Positions 27,847 through 36,746 of a DNA stretch of 64,000 bases are shown here, piece by piece. Source of the stretch: an uncultured Ruminococcus sp. (GTDB taxonomy: Bacteria > Bacillota > Clostridia > Oscillospirales > Acutalibacteraceae); contig CAKSNZ010000002.1 in NCBI GenBank assembly GCA_934476515.1, forward strand, positions 1 through 64,000, given 5' to 3'. Under the pieces are notes generated by a model. The model was not told the DNA's origin and made no database searches. It worked only from the letters and a program-made list of their open reading frames with translations. Position 1 is the stretch's first letter. The number at the start of each line of letters is the position of its first letter. The position numbers were made by a program, and so were the translations under genes.

Positions 27847-28047
27847 TTATTTCATACCAAAACGCTTCTTAAATCTATCAACACGTCCGCCGGTATCAAC
27901 GAGCTTCTGCTTACCTGTAAAGAAAGGATGGCACTTTGAACAAATTTCAACTCTGATATTTTCCTTTGTTGAACCTGTTTCGATTACATTACCACAAGCA
28001 CAAGTAATTGTTGTCTGCTTATAATCTGGATGGATACTTTCCTTCAT
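27847..28047 (-). CDS. rpmE: Ribosomal protein L31
   Basis: This 66-residue L31 binds the large subunit near the bridge to the 30S. It starts [20 protein letters not shown] and ends [10 protein letters not shown]. The zinc-type cysteines CAC at 16-18 and CSKC at 37-40 show it is the zinc-carrying form, not the C-minus paralogue used in zinc starvation. Its own promoter and a strong terminator make it a single-gene unit. Confidence 0.97.
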   Translation of the reverse strand: MKESIHPDYKQTTITCACGNVIETGSTKENIRVEICSKCHPFFTGKQKLVDTGGRVDRFKKRFGMK

Positions 28048-28089
28048 TTCATTTCACCTCTTTCGCTGAAACCGTAAATAACAGTTTAG

Positions 28090-28118
28090 ATTATACAACA
28101 TAAATCCTGAAAATGCAA
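28090..28118 (-). promoter_or_regulatory. Promoter of rpmE
   Basis: TTGCAT (28118-28113) and TATAAT (28095-28090) on the minus strand are spaced 17 bp apart. Confidence 0.75.
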
Positions 28119-28138
28119 GTGTTTTTTCAAAAAAATTT

Positions 28139-28957
28139 TTAACTTTCTAAATAATCAATTAAAGTATTGAAATTTAGACCAAGTTTTCTAGCTAAAAGAG
28201 AATTGTTTTTGCCAACATATCTCCACAAAGTATAGTCAGAGTCCATTGCAGTTACCTGCTCATTTTCTTTAGTATATCTTTGGATAAAGCCATACTCTGC
28301 ACCATACTTTACAAGCCATTGATAAGCCTTAGTTTTGTTGAAAGTACTTCTCTTTTCGCTATCAAACTCAACAGAAAGGCCAAGTTGTCTTTCACTATTA
28401 CCACTATCGGCAATTCTTCTATTGGCAATAGACTCTGCTTTAGTTTGAGTATATTTGCCGGTATTTAATAGAGTATTTACATAACTGGTATATAGGTCAT
28501 GCTGGTCATCATATGATACATAACCTCTCCTAATCTTTAAATCCACTCCATCTTTTCTGGCACTGTTCACCATTTTCTTTAGAGAATCATAAATCATTGT
28601 GCTGACCTTTACATTCTCAAATTCCTCTGTTGAGGGAACATAGTTTCTTTCAAGTGGATTAGCAACACTAACAATTTTGTATAAAGTCTTTTGTTGTTCC
28701 TTTGAGATATAGTCATCGTTGGACTTAACCACTGTTTCCTCACCCTTTGATGAGGAAACATAGGCATAGTAACTTAGGAATGAACCTAAGGCTAAAATCA
28801 CAACCATAACGATAGGTAAAACATAGAACAAAATATTAATTGCATTTCCCTTTTTCCTAGGGGTATTATCTCCATAAACATAGTGTTTATCTTTTCCGGT
28901 ATAAAAGCCTTCCGGCTTTGTACTGCCACCATGTCTTCCTTTGGATTTATCTTGCAA
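28139..28957 (-). CDS. Membrane-anchored VanY-like (M15) protein without zinc ligands
   Basis: This 272-residue protein has one transmembrane helix (about 43-68) after a basic N-terminus, then an extracellular D-alanyl-D-alanine carboxypeptidase-like (VanY/M15) domain. The usual metal motifs are lost. SxHxxGxAxD appears as SERQLGLSVE (188-197, R190 for His and E197 for Asp), and the PWH of the third site is replaced by YTL (L244 for His) before WRYVG. It is therefore probably not a working carboxypeptidase and may bind cell wall or regulate another enzyme. The TTG at 28957 with GAGGTGA upstream is preferred over a GTG three codons earlier. It follows thrS closely. Confidence 0.75.
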   Translation of the reverse strand: MQDKSKGRHGGSTKPEGFYTGKDKHYVYGDNTPRKKGNAINILFYVLPIVMVVILALGSFLSYYAYVSSSKGEETVVKSNDDYISKEQQKTLYKIVSVANPLERNYVPSTEEFENVKVSTMIYDSLKKMVNSARKDGVDLKIRRGYVSYDDQHDLYTSYVNTLLNTGKYTQTKAESIANRRIADSGNSERQLGLSVEFDSEKRSTFNKTKAYQWLVKYGAEYGFIQRYTKENEQVTAMDSDYTLWRYVGKNNSLLARKLGLNFNTLIDYLES

Positions 28958-28978
28958 GATTTTCACCTCGTAAAATTA

Positions 28979-30919
28979 TTACTTAATTTCTTTAGAATTG
29001 ATTTCTTCAAGTGCATCTGTTAGGAACTTTTCAACACTCATTGAACCAAGATCCCCTTCTTTACGATGACGAACAGAAATACAGTTGTTTTCAATATCCT
29101 TATCACCAACAAGAATCATATAAGGAATCTTCTCTAGCTGTGCTGAACGAATCTTGTAACCAATCTTTTCTGAACGGTCATCAACTTCGCATCTGATACC
29201 CTTAGCTTCTAGCTGTTTCTTAACTTCATAAATGTAGTCAAGATGTCTGTCGGCAATTGGTAAAAGTTTTACCTGAACAGGTGCTAACCATAGTGGGAAT
29301 GCACCGGCATATTTTTCGATTAATAGTGCTAATGTTCTTTCGTAGCAACCTACTGATGTACGGTGAATGATATAAGGGTTCTTCTTCTGACCATCCTTAT
29401 CAACATATTCCATACCAAACTTTTCAGCTAGGAACTGGTCAATCTGGATTGTGATTAGAGTATCTTCCTTACCAAATACATTCTTAATCTGTACATCTAG
29501 CTTTGGACCATAGAAAGCAGCTTCGCCCTTACCTACTGAATAAGAAATTTCCAAGTCATCAAGAATCTTCTTCATAACGCCCTGTGCTTCATCCCAATCT
29601 TCAGCAGTACCAATATACTTTTCTGTATTTTCAGGATCCCACTGTGAGAAACGATAAGAAACATCTTCATATAGACCTAGTGTCTTCAGTGTATATTTAA
29701 CTAAATCTAGGCACTGAGCAAATTCATCTTCAAGCTGGTCAGGTGTACACATTAAGTGACCTTCTGAAATTGTGAACTGTCTTACACGAATAAGGCCATG
29801 CATTTCGCCTGATGCTTCATTTCTAAATAGAGTTGAAGTTTCTGACAATCTCATTGGTAGGTCACGATATGAACGCTGTCTGTTTAGGAAAACTTGATAC
29901 TGGAAAGGACAAGTCATTGGTCGAAGTGCAAATACTTCATCATCTTTTTCTTCATCACCAAGTACAAACATACCGTCTTTGTAATGATCCCAGTGACCTG
30001 AGATTTTATATAGATCAGACTTAGCCATTAAAGGTGTCTTTGTTAACTGCCAACCACGCTTTGCTTCTTCATCTTCAATCCATCTCTGTAAAATCTGAAC
30101 AATCTTTGCACCCTTAGGTAGAAGTACAGGTAAACCCTGACCGATACAATCAACTGTTGTAAATAGTTCAAGTTCACGACCTAGCTTATTGTGGTCTCTT
30201 GACTTTGCTTCTTCCATCATTTCTAGGTATTCGTCAAGCATTGATGCCTTAGGGAAAGCAATACCATAAACTCTGCATAGCTGATGGTTATTGGAATCAC
30301 CTCTCCAATAAGCACCAGTACAGTTTGTTAAAGCAACAGCCTTTAGAGCTGATACATCCATTAGGTGAGGACCTGCACATAGGTCAACAAATTCATCCTG
30401 CTGATAGAAAGAAATAGGTTCGTTCTTATCGGCATGTTCCTTACAAAGTTCTACCTTATAAGGTTCATTCATTTCCTCTAACTTTTTGATTGCATCTTGT
30501 GGAGAAAGTTCAAACTTTTCAAGTTTGATTTTACTCTTAACAATCTTCTTCATTTCTGCAGTAATCTTGTCTAGGTCTTCCTGTGAGAATGGCTTTTCTA
30601 CATCAAAGTCATAGTAGAAACCTGTATCAATTGCAGGACCGATTGCACACTTTGCATTTGGGTAAAGTCTTTTAACTGCTTGAGCAAGTACATGAGAAGC
30701 AGTATGCCAAAATGCTTTCTTGCCATCCGGATCATCAAAAGTTAAAAAGTCTAAAGTACAATCATTATTAATTGGGGTACGAAGGTCATAAACCTCACCA
30801 TCTATCTTACAAGCACAAACTTGCTTAAAAAAGCCTCCTCCGAAACCTTTTACAATTTCGTATGGTGTTGTGCCATTTTCAAATTCCTTAACATCATTTC
30901 TTAGTTTTACACTAACCAT
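28979..30919 (-). CDS. thrS: Threonyl-tRNA synthetase
   Basis: ThrRS charges tRNA-Thr. The protein has 646 residues from the ATG at 30919 (AAAGGAG upstream). The domains are TGS (about 1-63), an editing domain with HTASHVLAQAV and the HxxxH site, a class II core, and an anticodon-binding domain (about 535-640, IADRHLDYIYEVKKQL). Motif 2 is SETSTLFRNE, motif 3 is VGCYERTLALLIE, and the zinc-site residues CPF, H and H are in place. The reading frame is open about 47 codons further upstream, but that stretch is the T-box leader and not protein. Confidence 0.96.
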   Translation of the reverse strand: MVSVKLRNDVKEFENGTTPYEIVKGFGGGFFKQVCACKIDGEVYDLRTPINNDCTLDFLTFDDPDGKKAFWHTASHVLAQAVKRLYPNAKCAIGPAIDTGFYYDFDVEKPFSQEDLDKITAEMKKIVKSKIKLEKFELSPQDAIKKLEEMNEPYKVELCKEHADKNEPISFYQQDEFVDLCAGPHLMDVSALKAVALTNCTGAYWRGDSNNHQLCRVYGIAFPKASMLDEYLEMMEEAKSRDHNKLGRELELFTTVDCIGQGLPVLLPKGAKIVQILQRWIEDEEAKRGWQLTKTPLMAKSDLYKISGHWDHYKDGMFVLGDEEKDDEVFALRPMTCPFQYQVFLNRQRSYRDLPMRLSETSTLFRNEASGEMHGLIRVRQFTISEGHLMCTPDQLEDEFAQCLDLVKYTLKTLGLYEDVSYRFSQWDPENTEKYIGTAEDWDEAQGVMKKILDDLEISYSVGKGEAAFYGPKLDVQIKNVFGKEDTLITIQIDQFLAEKFGMEYVDKDGQKKNPYIIHRTSVGCYERTLALLIEKYAGAFPLWLAPVQVKLLPIADRHLDYIYEVKKQLEAKGIRCEVDDRSEKIGYKIRSAQLEKIPYMILVGDKDIENNCISVRHRKEGDLGSMSVEKFLTDALEEINSKEIK

Positions 30920-30939
30920 ATTGATTTCTCCTTTGTATA

Positions 30940-31174
30940 AAAATAAAAGTCCCAATATTCTATAAAAGAATATTGGGACGATATAAACTAAATCGTGGTT
31001 CCACCCAAGTTCGGTATAAAAACCCTCATTTACCTTTAACGGAGTTAACCGGTATGTCATTTCCTACATACACTCAAAGGTAGTAACTAAAAGCTCCTAA
31101 ATATTTTGCCTTACAGCTAATAAGCAAAACTCTCTTGATTCGGTGGCTGATAATCGTGTCCTTCTCAACGCTTT
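30940..31174 (-). promoter_or_regulatory. T-box riboswitch of thrS
   Basis: The leader contains the conserved T-box TGGGTGGAACCACG (31007-30994 on the minus strand). It is followed by a 10-bp terminator stem CCCAATATTC/GAATATTGGG (30977-30968, 30960-30951) and T-rich tail 30941-30950. ACC at 31081-31079 is in a suitable specifier position for threonine. Uncharged tRNA-Thr would stabilise the antiterminator and allow thrS transcription. Confidence 0.9.
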
Positions 31175-31180
31175 AAATTC

Positions 31181-31209
31181 ATATTATCACTTTAATTTTC
31201 TATTGTCAA
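31181..31209 (-). promoter_or_regulatory. Promoter of thrS
   Basis: A consensus TTGACA (31209-31204) and TAATAT (31186-31181) are spaced 17 bp apart, starting the leader near 31174. Confidence 0.85.
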
Positions 31210-31218
31210 TTACTATTT

Positions 31219-32376
31219 TTAATTTTCTTCATCTTTCGGAGATAAATCTTTATCATTTTTACCGGAAGTGATTTCCAGAATAAGTCTATCTACATTAGAA
31301 ATTTTTTCTTCTGTTGTAAATTTCTTGTCGTTTTCATCACTACCTGATACTACAGGATAGTCCTCAACATACTTACCATAGGTTGCACCTGTTGGGAAAT
31401 ACCCACTATCTCTGGTATCAATAGACTGAAAACTACTGTCGTGAGTGATGTATAGATTACCATTCTTACGCTCTTTAGCTTGGAGTTTCTCAAAGCTCTT
31501 TAGCTTTTGATTACGGATTTCTTCATTAAGTTCAAGGATTTCTTCCTGTGACTCAATAATTCTAACTTCATCTTTATTTTTACTATACTTTGAGATTTCT
31601 AACATAAAAGCTACTGCATACAAAGCAAATAAAGTTAACTCACAAGCTTTGATGATTTCCGTATAATAACCACTTGTATAACCGTTAAGAATCAGTTTTG
31701 TCACAATTTGAACATCATACGTTACAAGTACTGAAACTAAAGGAATACCAAAAAGAACAATCTCTTTCACATAATTTTTTTGGTTTAACATTGAAATTAT
31801 TGAAGTAGCTGAAAGTAAATACAATGACAAGAAAAGATAGATAAACAAATCAAGTACATCTGTCATTACAACTGAGCTTGCACTATTCTCTGTTAAAGCA
31901 GTAAACAATTTTACAACGCACCATAAAGGTACTGTTAACATTAACAGTGAAACAGTTGATGGTGGTTTTTTGCCACTAATATGAGTCCAGCTAAGTAAGA
32001 ATAAGCCAAAAGCTGCAACACAAGAAAGGATAATATTTAAAAGTGTAGTTGAAGTATAATTCTTATAAATCAAAATTGACGGCAAGTAACAACAAACATC
32101 AACTATAAGTGCTACTGCTGAAAATAAACACATTGAACCTGCAAATGTATTCTTCTTATAATTATATACAGAAGCAGTCTTTTTATCAGTAACAGACATA
32201 ATAAACAAAATAATAAACTGAACAAAAACAAGTCCTATTGTAACATATGATGCAATTATATTGTCATTGCCAAAAATACTGTTACCGGTTTGTTCTGTAT
32301 AAATTTGATACACTTTAGTTATTAACATTAACAAAATTGTAGGTATTAGTGTAAACCACATCTTCTTATACTTCAT
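31219..32376 (-). CDS. Multi-pass membrane protein of unknown function
   Basis: I do not recognise this 385-residue protein. It has about eight hydrophobic segments in residues 5-265, with only short connecting loops. A charged coiled-coil-like stretch follows (about 272-310, rich in E, K, L and R), then a polar tail. No catalytic motif is evident. It follows the penicillin-binding carboxypeptidase by 21 nt and has AAAGGA before its ATG, so a cell-envelope role is suggested by position only. The sequence resembles the membrane portion of some sensor proteins, but there is no histidine-kinase or output domain. Confidence 0.6.
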   Translation of the reverse strand: MKYKKMWFTLIPTILLMLITKVYQIYTEQTGNSIFGNDNIIASYVTIGLVFVQFIILFIMSVTDKKTASVYNYKKNTFAGSMCLFSAVALIVDVCCYLPSILIYKNYTSTTLLNIILSCVAAFGLFLLSWTHISGKKPPSTVSLLMLTVPLWCVVKLFTALTENSASSVVMTDVLDLFIYLFLSLYLLSATSIISMLNQKNYVKEIVLFGIPLVSVLVTYDVQIVTKLILNGYTSGYYTEIIKACELTLFALYAVAFMLEISKYSKNKDEVRIIESQEEILELNEEIRNQKLKSFEKLQAKERKNGNLYITHDSSFQSIDTRDSGYFPTGATYGKYVEDYPVVSGSDENDKKFTTEEKISNVDRLILEITSGKNDKDLSPKDEEN

Positions 32377-32397
32377 AAAAATATCCTTTGTAAGTTA

Positions 32398-33771
32398 TTA
32401 CATATCACGATAATGCTTTACTCTTCTCTTCTTTGACTTTTTCTGTCTGTTATGTTTAACAACAACAAATAGATAAATTGCAAATAGGATTACAACAATA
32501 ATTGCTGCAATAATAAAGTAGATTGAAGTAAATACATTTTTCAAAATATCAAGCACATAAAGAAGGGTACTTCTCTCTACTGTTTCATCAGCTACAAGGT
32601 TAAAGGTAGAAACCTTTTCACCTTTATAATAAACTGATGCTTTACCTACATAGTCACCTTCTTTAATAGGTGCATCTATTGAGTCAGGAACATCTGTTTT
32701 GATAGTAATTTCTTTATCCTTAACACTGCTTGGTAGAAGAATATTGAAGTCATCTTCTGCACTTAGCTGAATAGAATTTTTATCCCAAGACAAATCTACC
32801 TTTTCTTCACATACAGGAGTTTCTCTTGAAACAATTTCTTTAAGTTCAATATTTTGGAATGCCCAACGGAACAAAGCTGCTGCATCTTCCATATTATAAT
32901 ATTCATCAATACCTTGTTCTTCATTATATGGTGCTTTCATAAGCACTGCCATATAACTGTAACCATCAGCAACAGCTTGTGTTACAAGGCAACGACCTGC
33001 TTGGTCAGTTGTACCTGTTTTGATACCTTTAGCATACTGATAATAATATTCGGTAGTTGAGTCAATTAGGTGGTTAGTTGATGAATAATATGTATCACCG
33101 ATTGTATAGGAAATTGTATTTGTAATATCTGAGAATTCAGGTAGCATAAGTGCATAACTTGCAATCTTATATATATCTTCGGCAGTTGTATAGTGGTTAG
33201 GGTCATGTAGACCATGAGGGTTTACAAAATGAGTGTTCTTACACTTAAGTTCCTTAGCCTTATCATTCATCATCTGAACAAAGTGAGTAACACCACCTTC
33301 ACCACCAACATAGTCAGCAAGTACAAGGGCTGCATCATTACCGGAAGAAATCATCAGACACTTTAGTAACTGTTCAATAGTAAAGGACTTACCTATATTA
33401 TCGGAAACGGCAGACTGTGAACTGCCTGTACCTTCAAGTGGCTTTAGGACACTTGCCTTAATCTTAACCTTCTGAGTAAAGTCACTTACATTTTCGGCAA
33501 CTACTATATAAGTCATAATCTTTGTTAGAGACGCAGGGTATCTCTTTACATCAGCATTCTTACTATATACTGTAACACCTGTATCTAGGTTTACAAGCAA
33601 AACTGTTTCTGACTTTGTCTTTACATTACAACCAAAATCAAAGTTAGAAATAGTTGCCGAGTCCTTATTAATATTAGAAGAAGTTGTTGCACTTACCGGT
33701 AAAGCAAGTGATGAACACAAAACGAATGTAACTAAAATTACTGAAATTATTGAAAAAATTCTTTTTTTCAT
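32398..33771 (-). CDS. dacA: D-alanyl-D-alanine carboxypeptidase (penicillin-binding protein, S11 family)
   Basis: This membrane-attached serine peptidase of 457 residues trims the terminal D-Ala from peptidoglycan stem peptides. A signal sequence (1-28) is followed by the S11 active site: S81-x-x-K84 in YPASLTKIM, S143-G-N145, and K251-T-G in AKGIKTGTTDQAGR. A C-terminal domain resembles that of PBP5, then comes one transmembrane helix (about 415-440) and a Lys/Arg-rich tail. GAGG precedes the ATG. It begins a two-gene unit with the membrane protein downstream. The symbol follows family similarity; other S11 paralogues such as DacF are possible. Confidence 0.88.
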   Translation of the reverse strand: MKKRIFSIISVILVTFVLCSSLALPVSATTSSNINKDSATISNFDFGCNVKTKSETVLLVNLDTGVTVYSKNADVKRYPASLTKIMTYIVVAENVSDFTQKVKIKASVLKPLEGTGSSQSAVSDNIGKSFTIEQLLKCLMISSGNDAALVLADYVGGEGGVTHFVQMMNDKAKELKCKNTHFVNPHGLHDPNHYTTAEDIYKIASYALMLPEFSDITNTISYTIGDTYYSSTNHLIDSTTEYYYQYAKGIKTGTTDQAGRCLVTQAVADGYSYMAVLMKAPYNEEQGIDEYYNMEDAAALFRWAFQNIELKEIVSRETPVCEEKVDLSWDKNSIQLSAEDDFNILLPSSVKDKEITIKTDVPDSIDAPIKEGDYVGKASVYYKGEKVSTFNLVADETVERSTLLYVLDILKNVFTSIYFIIAAIIVVILFAIYLFVVVKHNRQKKSKKRRVKHYRDM

Positions 33772-33808
33772 AGAAAAAATACCTCTTATATGTTAATATA
33801 TCATATAT

Positions 33809-33837
33809 ACTATACTACAAAACTGATTTACTTTCAA
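33809..33837 (-). promoter_or_regulatory. Promoter of the carboxypeptidase operon
   Basis: TTGAAA (33837-33832) and TATAGT (33814-33809) on the minus strand are spaced 17 bp apart. Confidence 0.65.
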
Positions 33838-33866
33838 TCAAAATTTTAAATTTTAGGTGATACTTT

Positions 33867-34553
33867 TTGATTTACATAACAGGTGATAAGCATGGAGACA
33901 TTTCTTTCTTTAAAAGAAAAGAAATAAAAAAGCTAAAAAAGAATGATTACTTAATAATTACAGGTGACTTTGGTTTTTTCTGGAACAACAGTAGGCAAGA
34001 AATTGAAAATCTGAAATTTTTAATGAGACAACCATATAAAATACTTTTTGTTGACGGTACTCACGAAAATTTTAATATGATAGAAAAGTACCCTATCGTA
34101 AAATTTGGTGGTGCCAAAGCTAGAAAAATTGCACACAACATTTATCATTTATTGAGAGGTCAAGTATATATTATAGAAAAGAAAGGCATCTTCACCTTTG
34201 GTGGTGGAGTTAGCAGAGATTTGCAAAAAATGCTTGACATTAATATGTGGTTTGAAAGGGAAATGCCTAGCAAGGAAGAATTTATTGAAGGTGCAAAACA
34301 ACTTAATAAATTTGGTGGTAAGTTGGATTATATTATTACTCACGAACCACCTACTCAAATTAAAGGTATTATTAATCCTGACTTGAAACCTAATGCAGTT
34401 AATATTTACCTTGAACAAATTGCAGAACAAGTTACCTTTGACAAATGGTTCTTTGGATATGCACATATTGACGAAGAAGTCAGACCAAATTATTTTGGTG
34501 TGTTTAATGAACTTCTACCGGTTAATAAAAAAGAAAAACCCAGAGTTTTTTAA
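33867..34553 (+). CDS. Metallophosphoesterase, small cytoplasmic type
   Basis: This 228-residue calcineurin-like phosphoesterase has no membrane segment. Visible motifs are ITGDKHGD (a GDxHG variant), IITGDFGFFW (GDxx), DGTHENF (in place of GNHE), ITHEPP and FFGYAHIDE (in place of GHTH). The start is TTG at 33867 with AGGTGA six nt before it; no suitable ATG precedes the conserved first motif. The substrate is unknown. It is a single-gene unit with a strong terminator after it. Confidence 0.83.
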   Translation: MIYITGDKHGDISFFKRKEIKKLKKNDYLIITGDFGFFWNNSRQEIENLKFLMRQPYKILFVDGTHENFNMIEKYPIVKFGGAKARKIAHNIYHLLRGQVYIIEKKGIFTFGGGVSRDLQKMLDINMWFEREMPSKEEFIEGAKQLNKFGGKLDYIITHEPPTQIKGIINPDLKPNAVNIYLEQIAEQVTFDKWFFGYAHIDEEVRPNYFGVFNELLPVNKKEKPRVF

Positions 34554-34576
34554 CTAAAAACATTATGTATAAATAA

Positions 34577-34608
34577 AACTGCTTGAACAAATCAAGCAGT
34601 TTTTTCTT
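34577..34608. terminator. Bidirectional terminator between the phosphoesterase and recG
   Basis: A 10-bp perfect stem AACTGCTTGA/TCAAGCAGTT (34577-34586, 34592-34601) is followed by six T. It serves convergent genes. Confidence 0.9.
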
Positions 34609-34621
34609 TTATAGAAATATA

Positions 34622-36679
34622 TTAATTTAAACTTTCTCCACCTACTCTGCCAAAGAGTTGGTTAATTTCGGCCTTGATGCCTTTATATTCATCTTCACTT
34701 AGGTCACTTGATTTTTTAAGAATTTCTTCAGCACACATTTGTGCCTCATTTAAATCTTCCATATTGCCTAAATCGGCAATTTTCATTTCAGGTAAACCAT
34801 GTTGTTTCTCACCAAAAAAGTCACCGGGTCCTCTAAGTTTCAAGTCCTCATCAGCAATTTCAAAACCGTTTGAAGTGCGTTTCATAGTTTCAAGTCTTTT
34901 AATAGTATCGTGAGTTGTATTGTCGGAAACTAAGATACAATAGCTTTTTTCACTACCTCTACCTACTCTGCCTCTTAACTGATGAAGTTGAGAAAGACCA
35001 AACCTCTCAGCATTTTCTATCATAATAATATTTGCATTTGGCACATCAACACCAACTTCAATTACTGTTGTGGAAACTAGGACTTGAATTTTGTTATTCT
35101 TAAAGTCATTCATAACCTTTTCTTTATGGGCAGGTTTCATTTTACCATGAATAAGTCCTACATTTATATTTTGAAAGTCAGTATGATTTCTCAAGGTTTC
35201 TGCATACATTTCTGCTGAATGTAGGTTAAGCATTTGGTTTTCACTTTCATCTACCAAAGGACAAACAATATAGCATTGATGACCTTCTTCAACATTTTTC
35301 TTAATAAAGCCCAATGCTCTTGTTCGCTTTTTACCGTCAATCAGTAAGGTATCAATCACTTGTCTTCCGGGTGGTAATTCATCAATTATAGAAATATCAA
35401 GGTCACCATAGATAATAAGTCCTAAAGTTCTTGGAATAGGTGTTGCACTCATTACCATTAAGTGTGGGTGATTTCCCTTTGAAAGCAAAGTTGACCTTTG
35501 TCCTACACCGAATCTATGTTGTTCATCGGTTATTGCAAGTGCTAAAGACTTAAACTCAGTATCTTTTGTTAACAATGCATGAGTACCTATAATAAGGTTA
35601 GTTTCTCCCGAAGCAAGTTTTTCCCTTGCTATTTTTTTATTTTTAGGAGTTAATGAACCTGTTAGTAAATCTACATTAATGTCGGTATTTTCCAGTAATT
35701 TTGAAATACTTTCGAAATGTTGTTGAGCTAGAATTTCTGTCGGAACCATAAAGGCTACTTGGTAGCCATTCTTGATAACACTATATGCTACTGCTGAGGC
35801 AACAGCAGTTTTACCTGAACCAACATCACCTTGAACAAGTCTATTCATTGGTGAGCGTTTGTTCATCATATCATTTAGACAATCATCAATAGTTCTTTTC
35901 TGTGCATTTGTTAGTTTAAACGGCAACATACTTAAAAATTCATCTGTATAATTCTTCTGAAGAACAATACCATTTTCCTCTTTAGTATTACTTTTTAGGA
36001 ATTTTAGGCCTAATATCAAAACTAAAAGTTCCTCAAAAACAAGTCTTCTTCTTGAAGTATAAAGTTCGTCACTATCAAGAGGAAAATGAATTTTCCTAAT
36101 TGCATAGTCAAGGCTTTGCAAGTTGTATTTATCCCTTATCCACTGAGGTAATGGGTCATTTATCTTTTCCGGTAATAGGTCTAAGGCATTCTTCACTGCA
36201 TCAGTAACCATTCGGTTATTAAGACCGGCAGTTAAGGGATAAATTGGGTGTATTGAAGTGCCATCACTAACCTTTGCAAAAGTTGGAGCTATCATTTGCA
36301 AACCTGATTTTGATTGAGTTATTTTTCCAAAAAAGAAATATTCTTCATTTTGCTTTATCATTTGGCTAATGTATTTATTATTAAAGTAAAGCAAAGTAAC
36401 TGCACCACTATCATCATAAGCCATTGCCTTACAAATCATTTTGCCACTACCACGAGCAAAATTGACTTTGAAAGCAGTTCCTACAGTTGCCCTAATACAC
36501 ACATTAATACCGATTTCAGCCTCTTTGATAGGAGTAGGACTGCTCCAATCCTCATAGTTACGAGGATAATATCTAATTAAATCACCAACAGAATATACAG
36601 AAAGGTTGTGAAAAAGTTCTGCTCTCTTCTCTCCTATTCCCTTAAGGCATTCAATTTTCTTTTTAAATAGACTTGCCAT
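34622..36679 (-). CDS. recG: ATP-dependent DNA helicase RecG
   Basis: RecG reverses and remodels stalled replication forks and Holliday junctions. The 685-residue protein has an N-terminal wedge/OB domain (about 60-150), then two helicase lobes. GDVGSGKTAVA is Walker A, the DEQH box is in ITDEQHRFG, and SATPIPRTL is motif III. LRGRVGRGSEKSYC is motif VI, and FGEKQHGLPEM lies in the C-terminal TRG-like region. The ATG at 36679 has GAGG 6 nt upstream. It follows fakA, an order common to many Firmicutes (yloV then recG). Confidence 0.96.
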   Translation of the reverse strand: MASLFKKKIECLKGIGEKRAELFHNLSVYSVGDLIRYYPRNYEDWSSPTPIKEAEIGINVCIRATVGTAFKVNFARGSGKMICKAMAYDDSGAVTLLYFNNKYISQMIKQNEEYFFFGKITQSKSGLQMIAPTFAKVSDGTSIHPIYPLTAGLNNRMVTDAVKNALDLLPEKINDPLPQWIRDKYNLQSLDYAIRKIHFPLDSDELYTSRRRLVFEELLVLILGLKFLKSNTKEENGIVLQKNYTDEFLSMLPFKLTNAQKRTIDDCLNDMMNKRSPMNRLVQGDVGSGKTAVASAVAYSVIKNGYQVAFMVPTEILAQQHFESISKLLENTDINVDLLTGSLTPKNKKIAREKLASGETNLIIGTHALLTKDTEFKSLALAITDEQHRFGVGQRSTLLSKGNHPHLMVMSATPIPRTLGLIIYGDLDISIIDELPPGRQVIDTLLIDGKKRTRALGFIKKNVEEGHQCYIVCPLVDESENQMLNLHSAEMYAETLRNHTDFQNINVGLIHGKMKPAHKEKVMNDFKNNKIQVLVSTTVIEVGVDVPNANIIMIENAERFGLSQLHQLRGRVGRGSEKSYCILVSDNTTHDTIKRLETMKRTSNGFEIADEDLKLRGPGDFFGEKQHGLPEMKIADLGNMEDLNEAQMCAEEILKKSSDLSEDEYKGIKAEINQLFGRVGGESLN

Positions 36680-36707
36680 ATTATACCTCATAAAATCTTA
36701 TAAACAA

Positions 36708-36733
36708 AAAAGGCAGGAAAAATCCTGCCCTTT
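36708..36733 (-). terminator. Terminator of fakA
   Basis: The stem GGCAGGA/TCCTGCC with flanking A and T runs lies 15 nt past the fakA stop and just before recG. Read-through would be needed if the two are co-transcribed. Confidence 0.75.
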
Positions 36734-36746
36734 TAAAACTTCTAAA

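Noticed and set aside
30920..31060. 47-residue N-terminal extension of thrS
   Set aside because: The in-frame upstream stretch is the T-box leader with its terminator, and the ATG at 30919 has a proper ribosome site.
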